Shown here: piece after piece, positions 24,103 through 34,491 of the stretch | Layout of the letters: the number at the start of each line of letters is the position of its first letter | Position numbering within the stretch: the first letter of the stretch is position 1 | Assembly: GCF_000708885.1 (NCBI RefSeq) | Contig: NZ_JEOE01000016.1 | Coordinates: 1 to 64,000, forward strand | Direction of reading: 5' to 3' | DNA: 64,000 bases | Source: Cellulomonas sp. HZM | GTDB lineage: Bacteria; Actinomycetota; Actinomycetes; Actinomycetales; Cellulomonadaceae | Translations under genes and position numbers: made by a program | The notes under the pieces: generated by a model | Database searches by the model: none | Seen by the model: only the letters and a program-made list of their open reading frames with translations | What the model was told of the DNA's origin: nothing

Positions 24103-25722
24103 TCAGCGCGGCGCGACGCCGAGGTTGCGCAGCCCCCAGATGGCCGAGTCCGTGAGGGCCTCCCACGACGCCTCGAGCAGGTTGGGGCCGACACCGACGG
24201 TGCTCCACGACGTCTGGCCGTCGGTGGTCTCGATGAGGACGCGCGTGACGGCGTCCGTGCCACTCATCGAGTCGAGGATGCGGACCTTGAAGTCGATGAG
24301 CTCGAACTCCTCGATCTCCGGGTAGACGCGCTGCAGCCCGAGCCGCAACGCGTGGTCGAGCGCGTTGACCGGTCCGTTGCCCTCGCCCGTCGTGACGTGC
24401 CGCTCGCCGCCCGCGTGCAGCTTCACGGTCGCCTCCGCCGTCGCGGGCGTACCGCGGCCGCCGCTGCGCTCGACGATCGCGCGCCACGACTCGACGCTGA
24501 AGTACTGCGGGCGCGACCCGTCGATCTCCTCGACGAGCAGCAGCTCGAACGACGCGTCGGCGGCCTCGTACGTGTACCCGTTGGCCTCGGCGTCCTTGAC
24601 GCGGTCCGTCACGCGGGCCAGCAGCTCGGGTCGCCCGCCCAGCTCGAAGCCGAGCTCGCGGCCCTTGAGCTCGATCGACGCGCGGCCCGCCATGTCGCTC
24701 ACGAGCATGCGCATGTCGTTGCCCACCGCCGCGGGGTCGATGTGCTGGTAGAGGTCGGGGTCGACCTTGATGGCCGACGCGTGCAGCCCGGCCTTGTGCG
24801 CGAACGCGCTCGCGCCCACGTACGGCGAGCGTGCGAACGGGGAGATGTTCGTGATCTCGCTGATCGCGTGCGCGATGCGGGTGAGCTCCGGCAGGCCACC
24901 GGGCCGCTCGTCGTCGGTGCGCAGCACGCGGGCTCCGTACTTCAGCTCGAGGTTCGCGACGACCGCGAGCAGGTCGGCGTTGCCGGTGCGCTCGCCGTAG
25001 CCGTTGACCGTGCCCTGCACGTGGGAGCAACCCGCCTCGACGGCGGCCAACGTGTTGGCGACCGCGCAGCCCGAGTCGTTGTGCGCGTGCATGCCCAGGA
25101 TCGCGTCGGGGCCGACGAGCTCGCGCACCTCGTGCACGATGTCGCCCACCCACGCGGGGACCATGCCGCCGTTCGTGTCGCACAGCGCGACGACCTCGGC
25201 GCCCGCCTCGAACGCGGCGAGCACCGCGGCGCGCGAGTAGCCGGCGTCGAACCTGAAGCCGTCGAAGAAGTGCTCGGCGTCGACGACGACCCGACGTCCC
25301 TCACGCACGAGGAACGCGACGGTGTCGGCGATCATCGCGAGGTTCTCCTCGCCCGTGGTGCGCAGCGCGCGCTCGGCGTGCCGCAGGTCGCTCTTGGCGA
25401 CGAGCGCGACGACCGGAGCCTCCGAGTCGACCAGCGCACGCACCTGCGGGTCGTCCGTCGCACGGGTCCCCGCCTTGCGGGTCGAGCCGAACGCCGCGAG
25501 CTCGGCGTTGCGCAGGTCGAGCTCCTTGGCGGCACGCTTGAAGAACTCCGTGTCCTTCGGCACCGCGCCCGGCCACCCGCCCTCGATGAACCCCACGCCC
25601 AGCTCGTCGAGCAGCGGCGCGATCGCCAGCTTGTCGGCGACGGACAGGTTCATGCCCTCCTGCTGGGCGCCGTCGCGCAGGGTCGTGTCGTAGACGTGGA
25701 ACGGGCGGGTCGTTGCGCTCAC
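24103..25722 (-). CDS. cimA: (R)-citramalate synthase
   Basis: CimA condenses pyruvate with acetyl-CoA to citramalate, the threonine-independent first step to isoleucine. The 539-residue protein has DTTLRDGAQQEGMNLS near residues 12-27 and the metal-binding HAHND near 211, and the FIEGGWPGAVPKD segment distinguishes CimA from 2-isopropylmalate synthase. The C-terminal 140 residues are the LeuA-type regulatory dimer domain (GNGPVNALDHALR). GTG at 25722 follows AGAGAG by seven bases; the frame extends upstream but only into the leader. An attenuation leader at 25838-25920 precedes it. A role as homocitrate or isopropylmalate synthase is less likely. Confidence 0.92.
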   Translation of the reverse strand: MSATTRPFHVYDTTLRDGAQQEGMNLSVADKLAIAPLLDELGVGFIEGGWPGAVPKDTEFFKRAAKELDLRNAELAAFGSTRKAGTRATDDPQVRALVDSEAPVVALVAKSDLRHAERALRTTGEENLAMIADTVAFLVREGRRVVVDAEHFFDGFRFDAGYSRAAVLAAFEAGAEVVALCDTNGGMVPAWVGDIVHEVRELVGPDAILGMHAHNDSGCAVANTLAAVEAGCSHVQGTVNGYGERTGNADLLAVVANLELKYGARVLRTDDERPGGLPELTRIAHAISEITNISPFARSPYVGASAFAHKAGLHASAIKVDPDLYQHIDPAAVGNDMRMLVSDMAGRASIELKGRELGFELGGRPELLARVTDRVKDAEANGYTYEAADASFELLLVEEIDGSRPQYFSVESWRAIVERSGGRGTPATAEATVKLHAGGERHVTTGEGNGPVNALDHALRLGLQRVYPEIEEFELIDFKVRILDSMSGTDAVTRVLIETTDGQTSWSTVGVGPNLLEASWEALTDSAIWGLRNLGVAPR

Positions 25723-25837
25723 GGTCGGCTCTCTTCGCTGCTCGGTGCTGGGTGCTCCGGCCCGGTCGTCGTCCGCGGGGTGTGCGGTGGTCCGGTCGGG
25801 CCGTCCGGTCGCGTCCAGGGGTGGTGGACCGACCAAC

Positions 25838-25866
25838 AAAAAGACCCCCCGGGGTACGGGAGGTCT
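25838..25866 (-). terminator. Rho-independent attenuator terminator in the cimA leader
   Basis: On the minus strand a nine-pair stem (AGACCTCCC with GGGGGGTCT) with a seven-base loop is followed at once by five T residues (25842-25838). It stands between the leader peptide and cimA, so it can end transcription before the gene. Confidence 0.87.
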
Positions 25867-25891
25867 GCGCGTCGACGGGTGGTCGACGCGC
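25867..25891 (-). promoter_or_regulatory. Perfect hairpin between leader peptide and terminator
   Basis: Ten perfect base pairs (GCGCGTCGAC with GTCGACGCGC) around a five-base loop start at the first base of the leader stop codon. This matches the pause or protector hairpin of an amino acid attenuator. Bases of its loop side (GACCACCC) could pair instead with the 3' arm of the terminator (GGGGGGTC), giving an antiterminator. That alternative is inference. Confidence 0.78.
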
Positions 25892-25920
25892 TACTCGATA
25901 ATGAGCGTCCAGCTGGTCAC
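25891..25920 (-). CDS. cimA leader peptide MTSWTLIIE
   Basis: A nine-codon frame (GTG ACC AGC TGG ACG CTC ATT ATC GAG TAG) with adjacent Leu-Ile-Ile codons precedes the two hairpins in the cimA leader. Its GTG is six bases after the -10-like CACGAT. Stalling at Ile or Leu codons when charged tRNA is scarce would free the leader to avoid the terminator. The frame is open further upstream, but that part has no start signal and overlaps the promoter. Confidence 0.8.
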   Translation of the reverse strand: MTSWTLIIE

Positions 25921-25926
25921 GGGGTC

Positions 25927-25956
25927 ATCGTGGCACACGTCACGCTCGCTGGTCAC
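25927..25956 (-). promoter_or_regulatory. Predicted promoter of the cimA leader
   Basis: A -35-like GTGACC (25951-25956) and a -10-like CACGAT (25927-25932) are 18 bases apart on the minus strand. The -10 is six bases from the leader GTG, so the transcript probably begins at or next to the leader start codon. Confidence 0.5.
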
Positions 25957-26050
25957 GCGTTCCAGCACGTGGACGTGCCCCGTTCGGGCGGCATCGTGTC
26001 TCTCGGCGCGACGCGGGCACCGGTCGTCGCTAGCGTCGAGCGCGACCGTG

Positions 26051-26115
26051 ACCCGCAAGCCCGACCCGCAAGCCCGACCCGCAAGCCAGACCCGCAAGCC
26101 CGACCCGCAAGCCCG
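26051..26115. repeat. 13-bp tandem repeat, five copies
   Basis: The unit ACCCGCAAGCCCG is repeated five times without gaps; the third copy has one change (C to A). The array ends 11 bases before the ATG at 26127, just ahead of its GAGGAG ribosome binding site, and lies between divergent cimA and the 26127 gene. Confidence 0.93.
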
Positions 26116-26126
26116 AGGAGAGCGCC

Positions 26127-26714
26127 ATGACCGTGCCACCGTCGGACCCGCAGCCGACCCAGCGATTCACCACGCCACCGGCCGCGGCGACACCCCCGGC
26201 AGCCGACGGCGGACTGCCCCCGACCCCGCCCGCGCTGCAGCCGACCGCCGCCGAGGTCCCTGCCCCCGCGCCCGCGCGACCGGCCGAGCCGCGGCTCACG
26301 CTGAACGCGGGCCAGTACTGGGGCGGCGTCGTCGCGACCGCGGTCGTCGCGGCGCTCGTCGGTGTCGTCGGCGTCGTGGTCTTCGAGAAGATCCTCGACG
26401 TCGACCTCGTCGTGCAGGACCCGTTCGGCACCGACAGCCACCTCGGCGCCTACGTCGTCGGCGGCGTCGCAGCGGCGCTGCTCGCGGGCGGCCTGCTGCA
26501 TCTCCTCGTGGTCTCGACGCCTCGTCCCCGCGCGTTCTTCGGCTGGATCGTCGGCCTCGCGACGCTCGTCGTCGCGCTGCTGCCCCTGACGTGGACCGAC
26601 GACACGACGCGAGCGCTGTGCTCGGGCCTCGTGAACCTCGTGATGGGGATCGCGATCTGGTCGCTGCTGGCGTCGGTGCTGGCTCGCACGACGCGGATCG
26701 TCGGCGGTCGCTGA
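26127..26714 (+). CDS. Four-helix membrane protein with Pro-rich N-terminus, function unknown
   Basis: The 195-residue protein has about 50 N-terminal residues rich in Pro, Ala and Thr, probably unstructured and cytoplasmic, followed by four hydrophobic segments (near residues 72-92, 110-130, 137-155 and 165-185). The pattern resembles DUF6069-type actinobacterial membrane proteins, which is a weak call. The ATG at 26127 follows GAGGAG. The 5' region carries a 13-bp tandem repeat. A long hairpin terminator separates it from the convergent ilvE. Confidence 0.75.
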   Translation: MTVPPSDPQPTQRFTTPPAAATPPAADGGLPPTPPALQPTAAEVPAPAPARPAEPRLTLNAGQYWGGVVATAVVAALVGVVGVVVFEKILDVDLVVQDPFGTDSHLGAYVVGGVAAALLAGGLLHLLVVSTPRPRAFFGWIVGLATLVVALLPLTWTDDTTRALCSGLVNLVMGIAIWSLLASVLARTTRIVGGR

Positions 26715-26721
26715 CGTCCGT

Positions 26722-26776
26722 CACGCACGACGCCCGGGACCGAGGCGAGCGCCTCCGGTCCCGGGCGTCGTGCGTG
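26722..26776. terminator. Bidirectional hairpin terminator between convergent genes
   Basis: Arms 26722-26746 and 26751-26776 pair over about 25 bases with a single bulged base, around a four-base loop. There is no T-run, but the length and the position between two convergent stop codons (26714 and 26784) support termination of both genes. Confidence 0.82.
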
Positions 26777-26783
26777 CTCGGGG

Positions 26784-27893
26784 TCAGACCAGCCGGTGGA
26801 GCCACCCGTGCCGGTCGGTCGCGCGGCCGTACTGGATGTCCGTCAGCTCGGAGCGGATGCGGCTCGTCACCGGCCCGGCGTCCCCGTCGGCCACCGCGAG
26901 GTCGAAGTCGTCGCTCGCGAGGCGCCCGATCGGCGTGATGACCGCCGCGGTCCCGCACGCGAACACCTCGGAGATCGAGCCGTCCGCGAGCCCGCGGCGG
27001 ACCTCGTCGAGTGGCAGCGCCTTCTCGGACACCTCGTGCCCGGCGTCGACGAGCAGCTGCACGATCGACGAGCGCGTCACGCCCTCGAGGATCGACCCCG
27101 ACACGGGCGGGGTCGCCGCGCTGCCGTCGGCGTAGACGACGAACACGTTCATGCCGCCCAGCTCCTCGAGCTGGGTGTTCGTCGACGCGTCGAGGAAGCA
27201 CACCTGCTCGAAGCCCTTGGCGTACGCCGCCTGCTGCGGCAGCAGGCTCGCCGCGTAGTTCCCCCCGCACTTCGCCGCCCCGGTGCCGCCGGCACCCGCG
27301 CGGTGGTACTCCTGGTCCACCCAGATCGACACCGGGCGCACGCCGCCGGCGAAGTACGGACCGACGGGCGAGGCGATGACCAGGAACTCCGCCTCGAGCG
27401 AGGGCCGCACGCCCAGGAACGACTCCGAGGCGTACATGAACGGCCGCAGGTACAGGCTCGTCTCCTCGCCCGACGGCACCCACGCCTCGTCGACCCGCAC
27501 GAGCGCCTCGATCGCGCCGAGGAAGTCGGCCTCGGGCAGCTCGGGCAGCGCGAGGCGGTGCGCGGAGCGGGCGAATCGTGCTGCGTTCGCGTGCGGGCGG
27601 AACGTCCACACCGACGAGTCCGGGTGCCGGTACGCCTTGAGCCCTTCGAAGATCTCCTGCGCGTAGTGCAGCACGGCGGTCGCGGGGTCCATCTGCAGCG
27701 GGCCGTACTTCTCGACCCGGCGGTCCTGCCAGCCGTGCTCGTTGGTGTACGAGACGCGGGACATGTGCTCGGTGAAGACCGTGCCGAACTTCGGCGCGGC
27801 CAGCGCCTGCGCGCGCTGCTCGTCGGGCACGGGGGTGTCGGTCCGGTGCACCTCGAAGAGGTCGGCGGACGTCGATGTCGCGATGGTGCTCAT
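26784..27893 (-). CDS. ilvE: Branched-chain amino acid aminotransferase
   Basis: IlvE moves the amino group of glutamate to the keto acids of valine, leucine and isoleucine using PLP. The 369-residue length is that of the class IV actinobacterial enzyme. The PLP lysine is in GGTGAAKCGGNYAAS near residue 207, and YAQEIFEGLKAYRHPDSSVWTFRP and LYLRPFMYASESFLGV are clear family segments. ATG at 27893 follows GAAAGG at some distance. It lies downstream of leuB on the same strand with 69 bases between, so it can be read from the leuB promoter. Confidence 0.96.
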   Translation of the reverse strand: MSTIATSTSADLFEVHRTDTPVPDEQRAQALAAPKFGTVFTEHMSRVSYTNEHGWQDRRVEKYGPLQMDPATAVLHYAQEIFEGLKAYRHPDSSVWTFRPHANAARFARSAHRLALPELPEADFLGAIEALVRVDEAWVPSGEETSLYLRPFMYASESFLGVRPSLEAEFLVIASPVGPYFAGGVRPVSIWVDQEYHRAGAGGTGAAKCGGNYAASLLPQQAAYAKGFEQVCFLDASTNTQLEELGGMNVFVVYADGSAATPPVSGSILEGVTRSSIVQLLVDAGHEVSEKALPLDEVRRGLADGSISEVFACGTAAVITPIGRLASDDFDLAVADGDAGPVTSRIRSELTDIQYGRATDRHGWLHRLV

Positions 27894-27962
27894 GTCGGGG
27901 GGCCTTTCACCAGGGTCGGGACGACGTTACCTGGGGAGACGGCCGACGGGACAGGGAGGCGT

Positions 27963-29021
27963 TCAGCCGGCGATGCGCGCGGCGAGGTCCTTGCCCACCT
28001 CGGCCGTCGAACGTACTCGGCCGTCGCGCTCGGCGATGTCGGCGGCCACCGCCGCCTCGATCGCGCGCGCGCGGTCGGCGAAGCCCAGGTGGTCGAGCAG
28101 GAGCGCGACCGACAGGACCGTGGCGGTGGGGTCGGCCTTGCCCTGGCCCGCGATGTCCGGCGCCGAGCCGTGCACGGGCTCGAACATGCTCGGGGCCGTG
28201 CGGTCCGGGTTGATGTTGGCGCTCGCCGCCAGGCCGATGCCGCCGGTGATCGCCGCCGCGAGGTCGGTCAGGATGTCGCCGAACAGGTTGTCGGTGACGA
28301 TCACGTCGAACCGGCTCGGGTTCGTGACGAGGAAGATCGTCGCCGCGTCCACGTGCAGGTAGTCGACCGTCACGTCCGGGAACTCGGCGTTGACGGCCTC
28401 GACCGTGCGACGCCACAGGTGGCCGGCGTGCACGAGGACGTTGTGCTTGTGCACGAGCGTGAGCTTCTTGCGGGGGCGCGCCGCGGCCCGGGCGAACGCG
28501 TCGCGGACCACGCGCTCGACACCGAACGCAGTGTTCACCGAGACCTCGTTGGCCACCTCGTGCGGCGTGCCGACGCGGATCGCGCCGCCGTTGCCGACGT
28601 ACGGACCCTCGGTGCCCTCGCGCACCACGACGAAGTCGACGTCGCCCGGGGCCGCGAGCGGGGTCGGGACGCCCGGGTAGAGCTTGCTGGGGCGCAGGTT
28701 GACGTAGTGGTCGAGCTCGAAGCGGAGCTTGAGCAGCAGTCCCCGCTCGAGCACGCCCGACGGCACGCTCGGGTCCCCGATCGCGCCGAGCAGGATCGCG
28801 TCGTGCGTGCGGATCGCGGCGAGGTCGGCGTCCGTCAGCGTCTCGCCGGTCGCGTGCCAGCGGCGCGCGCCGAGGTCGAAGTCCGTCGTGCGCACGTTCA
28901 CACCCGTGCCCGTGAGCGCGGCGTCGAGCGCCAGCAGGCCCTGCTCGACGACCTCCGTGCCGATGCCGTCACCTGCGACGACGGCGAGCTGGATGTCACG
29001 GGGCTGTGCGGGGCTGCTCAT
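27963..29021 (-). CDS. leuB: 3-isopropylmalate dehydrogenase
   Basis: LeuB oxidises 3-isopropylmalate in leucine synthesis, and in the citramalate route it also acts on 3-methylmalate. The 352-residue protein has [13 protein letters not shown] near residue 13, [23 protein letters not shown] (substrate-binding arginines), the catalytic Tyr in [13 protein letters not shown] and the metal/NAD segments [11 protein letters not shown] and [23 protein letters not shown] at 29021 is six bases after TAGGGT (29028-29033), so its promoter is its own. leuA and leuCD are not in this window. Confidence 0.96.
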   Translation of the reverse strand: MSSPAQPRDIQLAVVAGDGIGTEVVEQGLLALDAALTGTGVNVRTTDFDLGARRWHATGETLTDADLAAIRTHDAILLGAIGDPSVPSGVLERGLLLKLRFELDHYVNLRPSKLYPGVPTPLAAPGDVDFVVVREGTEGPYVGNGGAIRVGTPHEVANEVSVNTAFGVERVVRDAFARAAARPRKKLTLVHKHNVLVHAGHLWRRTVEAVNAEFPDVTVDYLHVDAATIFLVTNPSRFDVIVTDNLFGDILTDLAAAITGGIGLAASANINPDRTAPSMFEPVHGSAPDIAGQGKADPTATVLSVALLLDHLGFADRARAIEAAVAADIAERDGRVRSTAEVGKDLAARIAG

Positions 29022-29096
29022 GCGGTCACCCTAGTCCGCCGTCCCAACTCTCGGGACGCCCATCTCACAGGATGGTCGGAGCCCAGCGTGCTCCGG

Positions 29097-29537
29097 TCAG
29101 TCGACGGGCGGCGTCGCGCCGTCCGTCGGGTAGACCAGCTCGTACGTCTCGGCGACCTCGTCCGCACCCGGCGCCACCTCGGTGGTCCGCACGAGCGCAC
29201 GCGGCTCGCCCGAGCCGTCGAGCACGATCGCGAGGTCGCCCACGCGCGGCAGGTCACCCCCGCCGAAGTCGGCCGTCGGCGCGCTCGTCGTCGTCCGCGT
29301 GCCCGCGAGGATGTCCCGCACCGCGTCGTCCGCCTCGGCGCCCTCGCCGTAGGAGAACGAGGGCGGCGGCACGACGTCGAGCGGCACCGCACCGACGATG
29401 CCGTCGAGCTTGCCGAAGCCCACGTGCCCCCGCGCGGCCTGCCAGAACGCCGTGATCCGGTCGTCGCCGTCGGACGCCACCGCGTCCTGCGCGTACAGGT
29501 CGTCCTGCACCTCGTGGTGCCCGCTCTGGTCGCTCAT
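29097..29537 (-). CDS. ASCH-domain protein
   Basis: The 146-residue protein resembles ASCH-domain proteins such as YhfF: FWQAARGHVGFGKLDG, SFSYGEGAEADDAVRDILAGTRT and LPRVGDLAIVLDGSGEPRALVRTTEV match that pattern. ASCH domains bind RNA or act on modified nucleosides, but the role here is unknown. The ATG at 29537 follows GAGAGGG. A longer open frame upstream is rejected for lack of homology and of a start signal. It is inserted between ilvC and leuB on the same strand, behind the ilvC terminator. Confidence 0.75.
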   Translation of the reverse strand: MSDQSGHHEVQDDLYAQDAVASDGDDRITAFWQAARGHVGFGKLDGIVGAVPLDVVPPPSFSYGEGAEADDAVRDILAGTRTTTSAPTADFGGGDLPRVGDLAIVLDGSGEPRALVRTTEVAPGADEVAETYELVYPTDGATPPVD

Positions 29538-29595
29538 CGCCGCCCTCTCGTCGTGGTGCCGCCCATCGTGCCGCCCATCCTGCCGCACGACGGAC

Positions 29596-29638
29596 GACGG
29601 GGCAGGAGCGGACCACGAGTGGTCGCTCCCGCCCCGTC
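29596..29638 (-). terminator. Terminator hairpin after ilvC
   Basis: Arms 29596-29615 and 29620-29638 pair over about 18 bases with one mismatch and one bulge around a four-base loop, 18 bases past the ilvC stop. No T-run follows. It probably closes the ilvBNC transcript. Confidence 0.72.
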
Positions 29639-29655
29639 GGCGGTGCGTGCTGAGG

Positions 29656-31252
<1,597 letters not shown>

Positions 31253-31350
31253 GATCAGTCCTCCGTGCTCGTGGGTCGGCCTGTGGCTGCATTCCGCTGC
31301 AGCCGAGTGCCTTGCTTCGCTGCGGCCCTCAACTTCCGCTTCATTGCGCC

Positions 31351-33204
31351 TCAGTCCTCCCGGTCCCACGCGGGGCTGATGCCCCTGGCGTACTGGATCT
31401 TGTCGTTGCTCACGCCCGCGGCGACCATCGGCCACACCATCGCGTCACGCGAGACGGTGAAGTCGACGACGACCGGCTGGTCGTCGATCTCGAGCGCGCG
31501 CTCGATCGTCGCGTCGACGTCCGCCTTCGTCTCGCAGCGCAGGCCCACGCAGCCGTAGGCGTCGGCCATCTTGACGAAGTCCGGCACGCGCGCGGTCCCG
31601 TGGCCCGTGTGCAGGTCGGTGTTGGAGTAGCGCGACTCGTAGAACAGCGTCTGCCACTGGCGCACCATGCCGAGCGAGGAGTTGTTGACCACCGCGACCT
31701 TGATCGGGATCTCGTTGATCGTGCAGGTCGCGAGCTCCTGGTTGGTCATCTGGAAGCAGCCGTCGCCGTCGATCGCCCAGACCGTGCGGTCCGGCTCACC
31801 GACCTTCGCCCCCATCGCGGCGGGCACCGCGAAGCCCATGGTCCCGAGCCCGCCCGAGTTGAGCCACGCGTTGGGGCGCTCGTACCGGATGAACTGTGCG
31901 GCCCACATCTGGTGCTGGCCGACACCGGCCACGTAGGTGGCCTCGGGTCCGGACAGCTCGCCGATGCGCTGGATGACGTGCTGCGGTGCGAGGTGGCCGT
32001 CGGACGGCTCGTCGTACCCGAGCGGGAACGTCTCGCGCCAGTCGTCGATCTGCTTCCACCAGCCCTCGAGGTCCGGCTTGCCGTGCTGCCCGTGCTCGCG
32101 CGCCAGCTCGGGCAGCAGGTCCGCGAGGACCTCGCGCAGGTCGCCGACGATCGGCACGTCCACCGCGCGGTTCTTGCCGATCTCCGCGGGGTCGATGTCC
32201 GCGTGCACGATCGCCGCGCCGGGCGCGAAGCTCGACAGCAGCCCCGTGACGCGGTCGTCGAACCGCGCGCCCAGCGCCACCACGAGGTCGGCCTTCTGCA
32301 GCGCCGCCACCGCGGGCACGGTCCCGTGCATGCCGGGCATGCCGAGGTGCTGCGGGTGCGTGTCGGGCAGCGCGCCGCGGGCCATCAGCGTCGTGACGAC
32401 GGGCGCGCCCGAGGCGTCGACGAGCGCTCGCAGCTGCTGCGAGGCGCGCGCGCGGATCACGCCGCCACCCACGTACAGCACCGGCCGACGAGCGGTCGCC
32501 AGCAGCCGGGCCGCCTCGCGGATCTGCTTGGCGTGCGGCTTGGTCACGGGGTGGTAGCCCGGCAGCGAGACGTCCTGCGGCCACGTGAACGTGGTCGTCG
32601 ACTGCATCGCCGACTTCGCGATGTCGACGAGCACCGGCCCGGGACGGCCCGTCGAGGCGATGTGGAACGCCTCCGCGATGACGCGCGGGATGTCCGCCGG
32701 ATCGGTGACCAGGTAGTTGTGCTTCGTGATCGGCAGCGTGATGCCGACGATGTCGGCCTCCTGGAACGCGTCCGTGCCGATGAGCGACGCACCCACCTGG
32801 CCGGTGATCGCGACGAGCGGCACCGAGTCCATGTTGGCGTCGGCGATCGGCGTCACGAGGTTCGTCGCACCCGGGCCCGAGGTCGCCATGCACACGCCCA
32901 CGCGGCCGGTGGCCTGCGCGTACCCGGTCGCGGCGTGCCCGCCACCCTGCTCGTGCCGCACCAGGATGTGGCGCAGGCGGGTCGAGTCCATGAGCGGGTC
33001 GTAGGTCGGGAGGATCGCGCCACCGGGGATGCCGAACACGACCTCCGCGCCGACCTCCTCGAGCGAGCGGACGATCGACTGCGCGCCGGTGACCTGCTCG
33101 CTGACGCGCGGGGCGGCCGTCGAGGCCGTGGCGGGCCGAGGGGCGGGCGTGGGCGCGACGGGCGCGGGTGTCCGGGGCGGTGCCGGGTGGGGTCCGGTGA
33201 CCAT
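31351..33204 (-). CDS. ilvB: Acetolactate synthase large (catalytic) subunit
   Basis: IlvB makes acetolactate or acetohydroxybutyrate with thiamine diphosphate, Mg2+ and FAD. The 617-residue protein has a Pro/Ala-rich N-terminus of about 35 residues, then [44 protein letters not shown] and the ThDP motif [12 protein letters not shown] near 485. The ATG at 33204 follows GGGAGAG. Transcription starts upstream at a leader peptide (33352-33396) followed by a terminator, so expression is attenuated by branched-chain amino acid supply. It is the first gene of ilvBNC. Confidence 0.97.
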   Translation of the reverse strand: MVTGPHPAPPRTPAPVAPTPAPRPATASTAAPRVSEQVTGAQSIVRSLEEVGAEVVFGIPGGAILPTYDPLMDSTRLRHILVRHEQGGGHAATGYAQATGRVGVCMATSGPGATNLVTPIADANMDSVPLVAITGQVGASLIGTDAFQEADIVGITLPITKHNYLVTDPADIPRVIAEAFHIASTGRPGPVLVDIAKSAMQSTTTFTWPQDVSLPGYHPVTKPHAKQIREAARLLATARRPVLYVGGGVIRARASQQLRALVDASGAPVVTTLMARGALPDTHPQHLGMPGMHGTVPAVAALQKADLVVALGARFDDRVTGLLSSFAPGAAIVHADIDPAEIGKNRAVDVPIVGDLREVLADLLPELAREHGQHGKPDLEGWWKQIDDWRETFPLGYDEPSDGHLAPQHVIQRIGELSGPEATYVAGVGQHQMWAAQFIRYERPNAWLNSGGLGTMGFAVPAAMGAKVGEPDRTVWAIDGDGCFQMTNQELATCTINEIPIKVAVVNNSSLGMVRQWQTLFYESRYSNTDLHTGHGTARVPDFVKMADAYGCVGLRCETKADVDATIERALEIDDQPVVVDFTVSRDAMVWPMVAAGVSNDKIQYARGISPAWDRED

Positions 33205-33274
33205 CGGTGTCTCTCCCTGCGTGCGGTGGGGTGTGCGGTGGCCCGTGCTCGTCGTGTCGGCGCGCCCAGGCCGG

Positions 33275-33319
33275 AAAACGAAAACCCCTCGGCACCGGGT
33301 GGTCCGGCGGGTCGAGGGG
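33275..33319 (-). terminator. Attenuator terminator in the ilvB leader
   Basis: On the minus strand CCCCTCG (33319-33313) pairs with CGAGGGG (33291-33285), and the inner bases extend the stem. It is followed by TTTTCGTTTTC (33284-33275). It stands between the leader peptide and ilvB, as in classic ilvBNC attenuators of actinobacteria. Upstream a nine-pair stem (33359-33367 with 33320-33328) covers the last leader codons and can serve as the alternative structure. Confidence 0.87.
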
Positions 33320-33351
33320 TGAGCGCGCTGACGAAACCTGTGCGGGTGGCT

Positions 33352-33396
33352 TCAGCCGGCGCGCTCAGGAAGTACTACGAGGAGGATCGTCTGCAC
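33352..33396 (-). CDS. ilvB leader peptide MQTILLVVLPERAG
   Basis: A 14-codon frame starting with GTG encodes Ile-Leu-Leu-Val-Val-Leu in a row, the sign of a ribosome-mediated attenuator for the ilvBNC operon. The GTG is seven bases after TAGCCT, so the leader mRNA is probably leaderless. Similar leaders are known before ilvB in corynebacteria and mycobacteria. Confidence 0.9.
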   Translation of the reverse strand: MQTILLVVLPERAG

Positions 33397-33403
33397 GCGA
33401 GCG

Positions 33404-33432
33404 AGGCTACGCCTCCGTAGGCTCGGTGTCAC
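33404..33432 (-). promoter_or_regulatory. Promoter of the ilvBNC leader
   Basis: On the minus strand GTGACA (33427-33432) and TAGCCT (33404-33409) are separated by 17 bases. The -35 matches TTGACA at five of six positions. The start codon of the leader peptide is seven bases beyond the -10. Confidence 0.75.
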
Positions 33433-33507
33433 GCCGTCTCACATCGTGGTTCACGAGATCGCTGTGTGGACACGACCTCGTCGCGTGCGGCCCTCCGCCG
33501 AGCTTCG

Positions 33508-34491
33508 TCAGCCCACGTCCCTCCGCCGGAACACGACGAGCGCGACGAGCGCGAGCACCACCGCGACACCCACCAGCTGCCATCCCGCCTGCGCCATGCC
33601 GAGGTGCTTGTCCACCCACGTGCACTGCAGCATCCCCGCGTCGTCGCGCGTGCTGCAGTCCTCCACCGAGTAGTTCGTGCCGCCCCGGACCCACGCGTTG
33701 ATGCTGAGCGTGAGCGTGTACGGGCGCGCCCAGGAGACCGTGTTGCCGACGATCCCCTCCCACAGCACAGCCCATCCGACCAGCGTGCCGAGCACGGCCG
33801 CGGTGTGCCGGAGCAGGAACGCGAGGGCGGCACCCAGGAGCGCGGCCATCGGCGCGAGCGCCAGGAGGCGGAGCGAGGTGTCGAGCAGGCGGTGCCACAC
33901 GGGCGCGGGCACGTCGTCGGCCAGCCCGTTCGTCCGGAAAGCGAGCACGGTGCCGCCGGCAGCGACGAGCACCGTCAGTGCGGCGACCGGCACGACGCCC
34001 AGGAGCGCGGCCACGACCTTCGAGACGTAGACGCGCCCGCGGCGGGGCGCGAACGTCAGCCAGTTGCTGATGGCGCCGGTGGAGAACTCGGCGGCGACGA
34101 AGCTCACGGCCATCAGCGCGCTGGCCAGGACGACCGCCAGGCTGATCTCCCTGATGCGCGAGATCCCGTCGTCCCCGAGCGTGGGGGTGTACGGCAGGTA
34201 CTGCTCGAGCTTCGGCTCCATGCTGCTGCAGCCGTAGTCGGCCTTCGGGTCGGGGTCCTGCGACTGCTGGTCGAGGCAGTCCGCGAGCATCTGGTCGCCG
34301 TTGTCCTTCCAGTCCTCCAGCGCCTGCTCGTAGTACGTGCGGGCGTCACGCAGCTCGGCAGCGTTCGGCGGCCGCGTCGAGCTCCAGCCCGTCAGCACCA
34401 GCACGACCGCGAGCCCGACCATGCCGGCGGACACGCACCACAGCAGGACCCGCGCGCGGAACCGGCTGAGCTCGACACGCACGAGCCTCAT
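33508..34491 (-). CDS. ABC transporter permease (ABC-2 type)
   Basis: This 327-residue membrane protein has six hydrophobic segments: one at 15-34, then a roughly 80-residue extracytoplasmic loop containing Cys residues (ADCLDQ, YGCSSM), and five more from residue 115 on. The region SFVAAEFSTGAISNWLTFAPRRGRVYVSKVVAALL is typical of bacitracin- and lantibiotic-type ABC-2 permeases. It forms a transporter with the ATPase encoded next to it, whose stop codon overlaps its start by ATGA. The cargo is unknown. The two genes interrupt the branched-chain region but share its strand. Confidence 0.82.
   Translation of the reverse strand: MRLVRVELSRFRARVLLWCVSAGMVGLAVVLVLTGWSSTRPPNAAELRDARTYYEQALEDWKDNGDQMLADCLDQQSQDPDPKADYGCSSMEPKLEQYLPYTPTLGDDGISRIREISLAVVLASALMAVSFVAAEFSTGAISNWLTFAPRRGRVYVSKVVAALLGVVPVAALTVLVAAGGTVLAFRTNGLADDVPAPVWHRLLDTSLRLLALAPMAALLGAALAFLLRHTAAVLGTLVGWAVLWEGIVGNTVSWARPYTLTLSINAWVRGGTNYSVEDCSTRDDAGMLQCTWVDKHLGMAQAGWQLVGVAVVLALVALVVFRRRDVG

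Noticed and set aside
25891..26139. An 82-codon minus-strand frame ending in MTSWTLIIE
   Set aside because: Only its last nine codons make sense as a leader peptide. The upstream part crosses the 13-bp repeat and the promoter and has no start signal.
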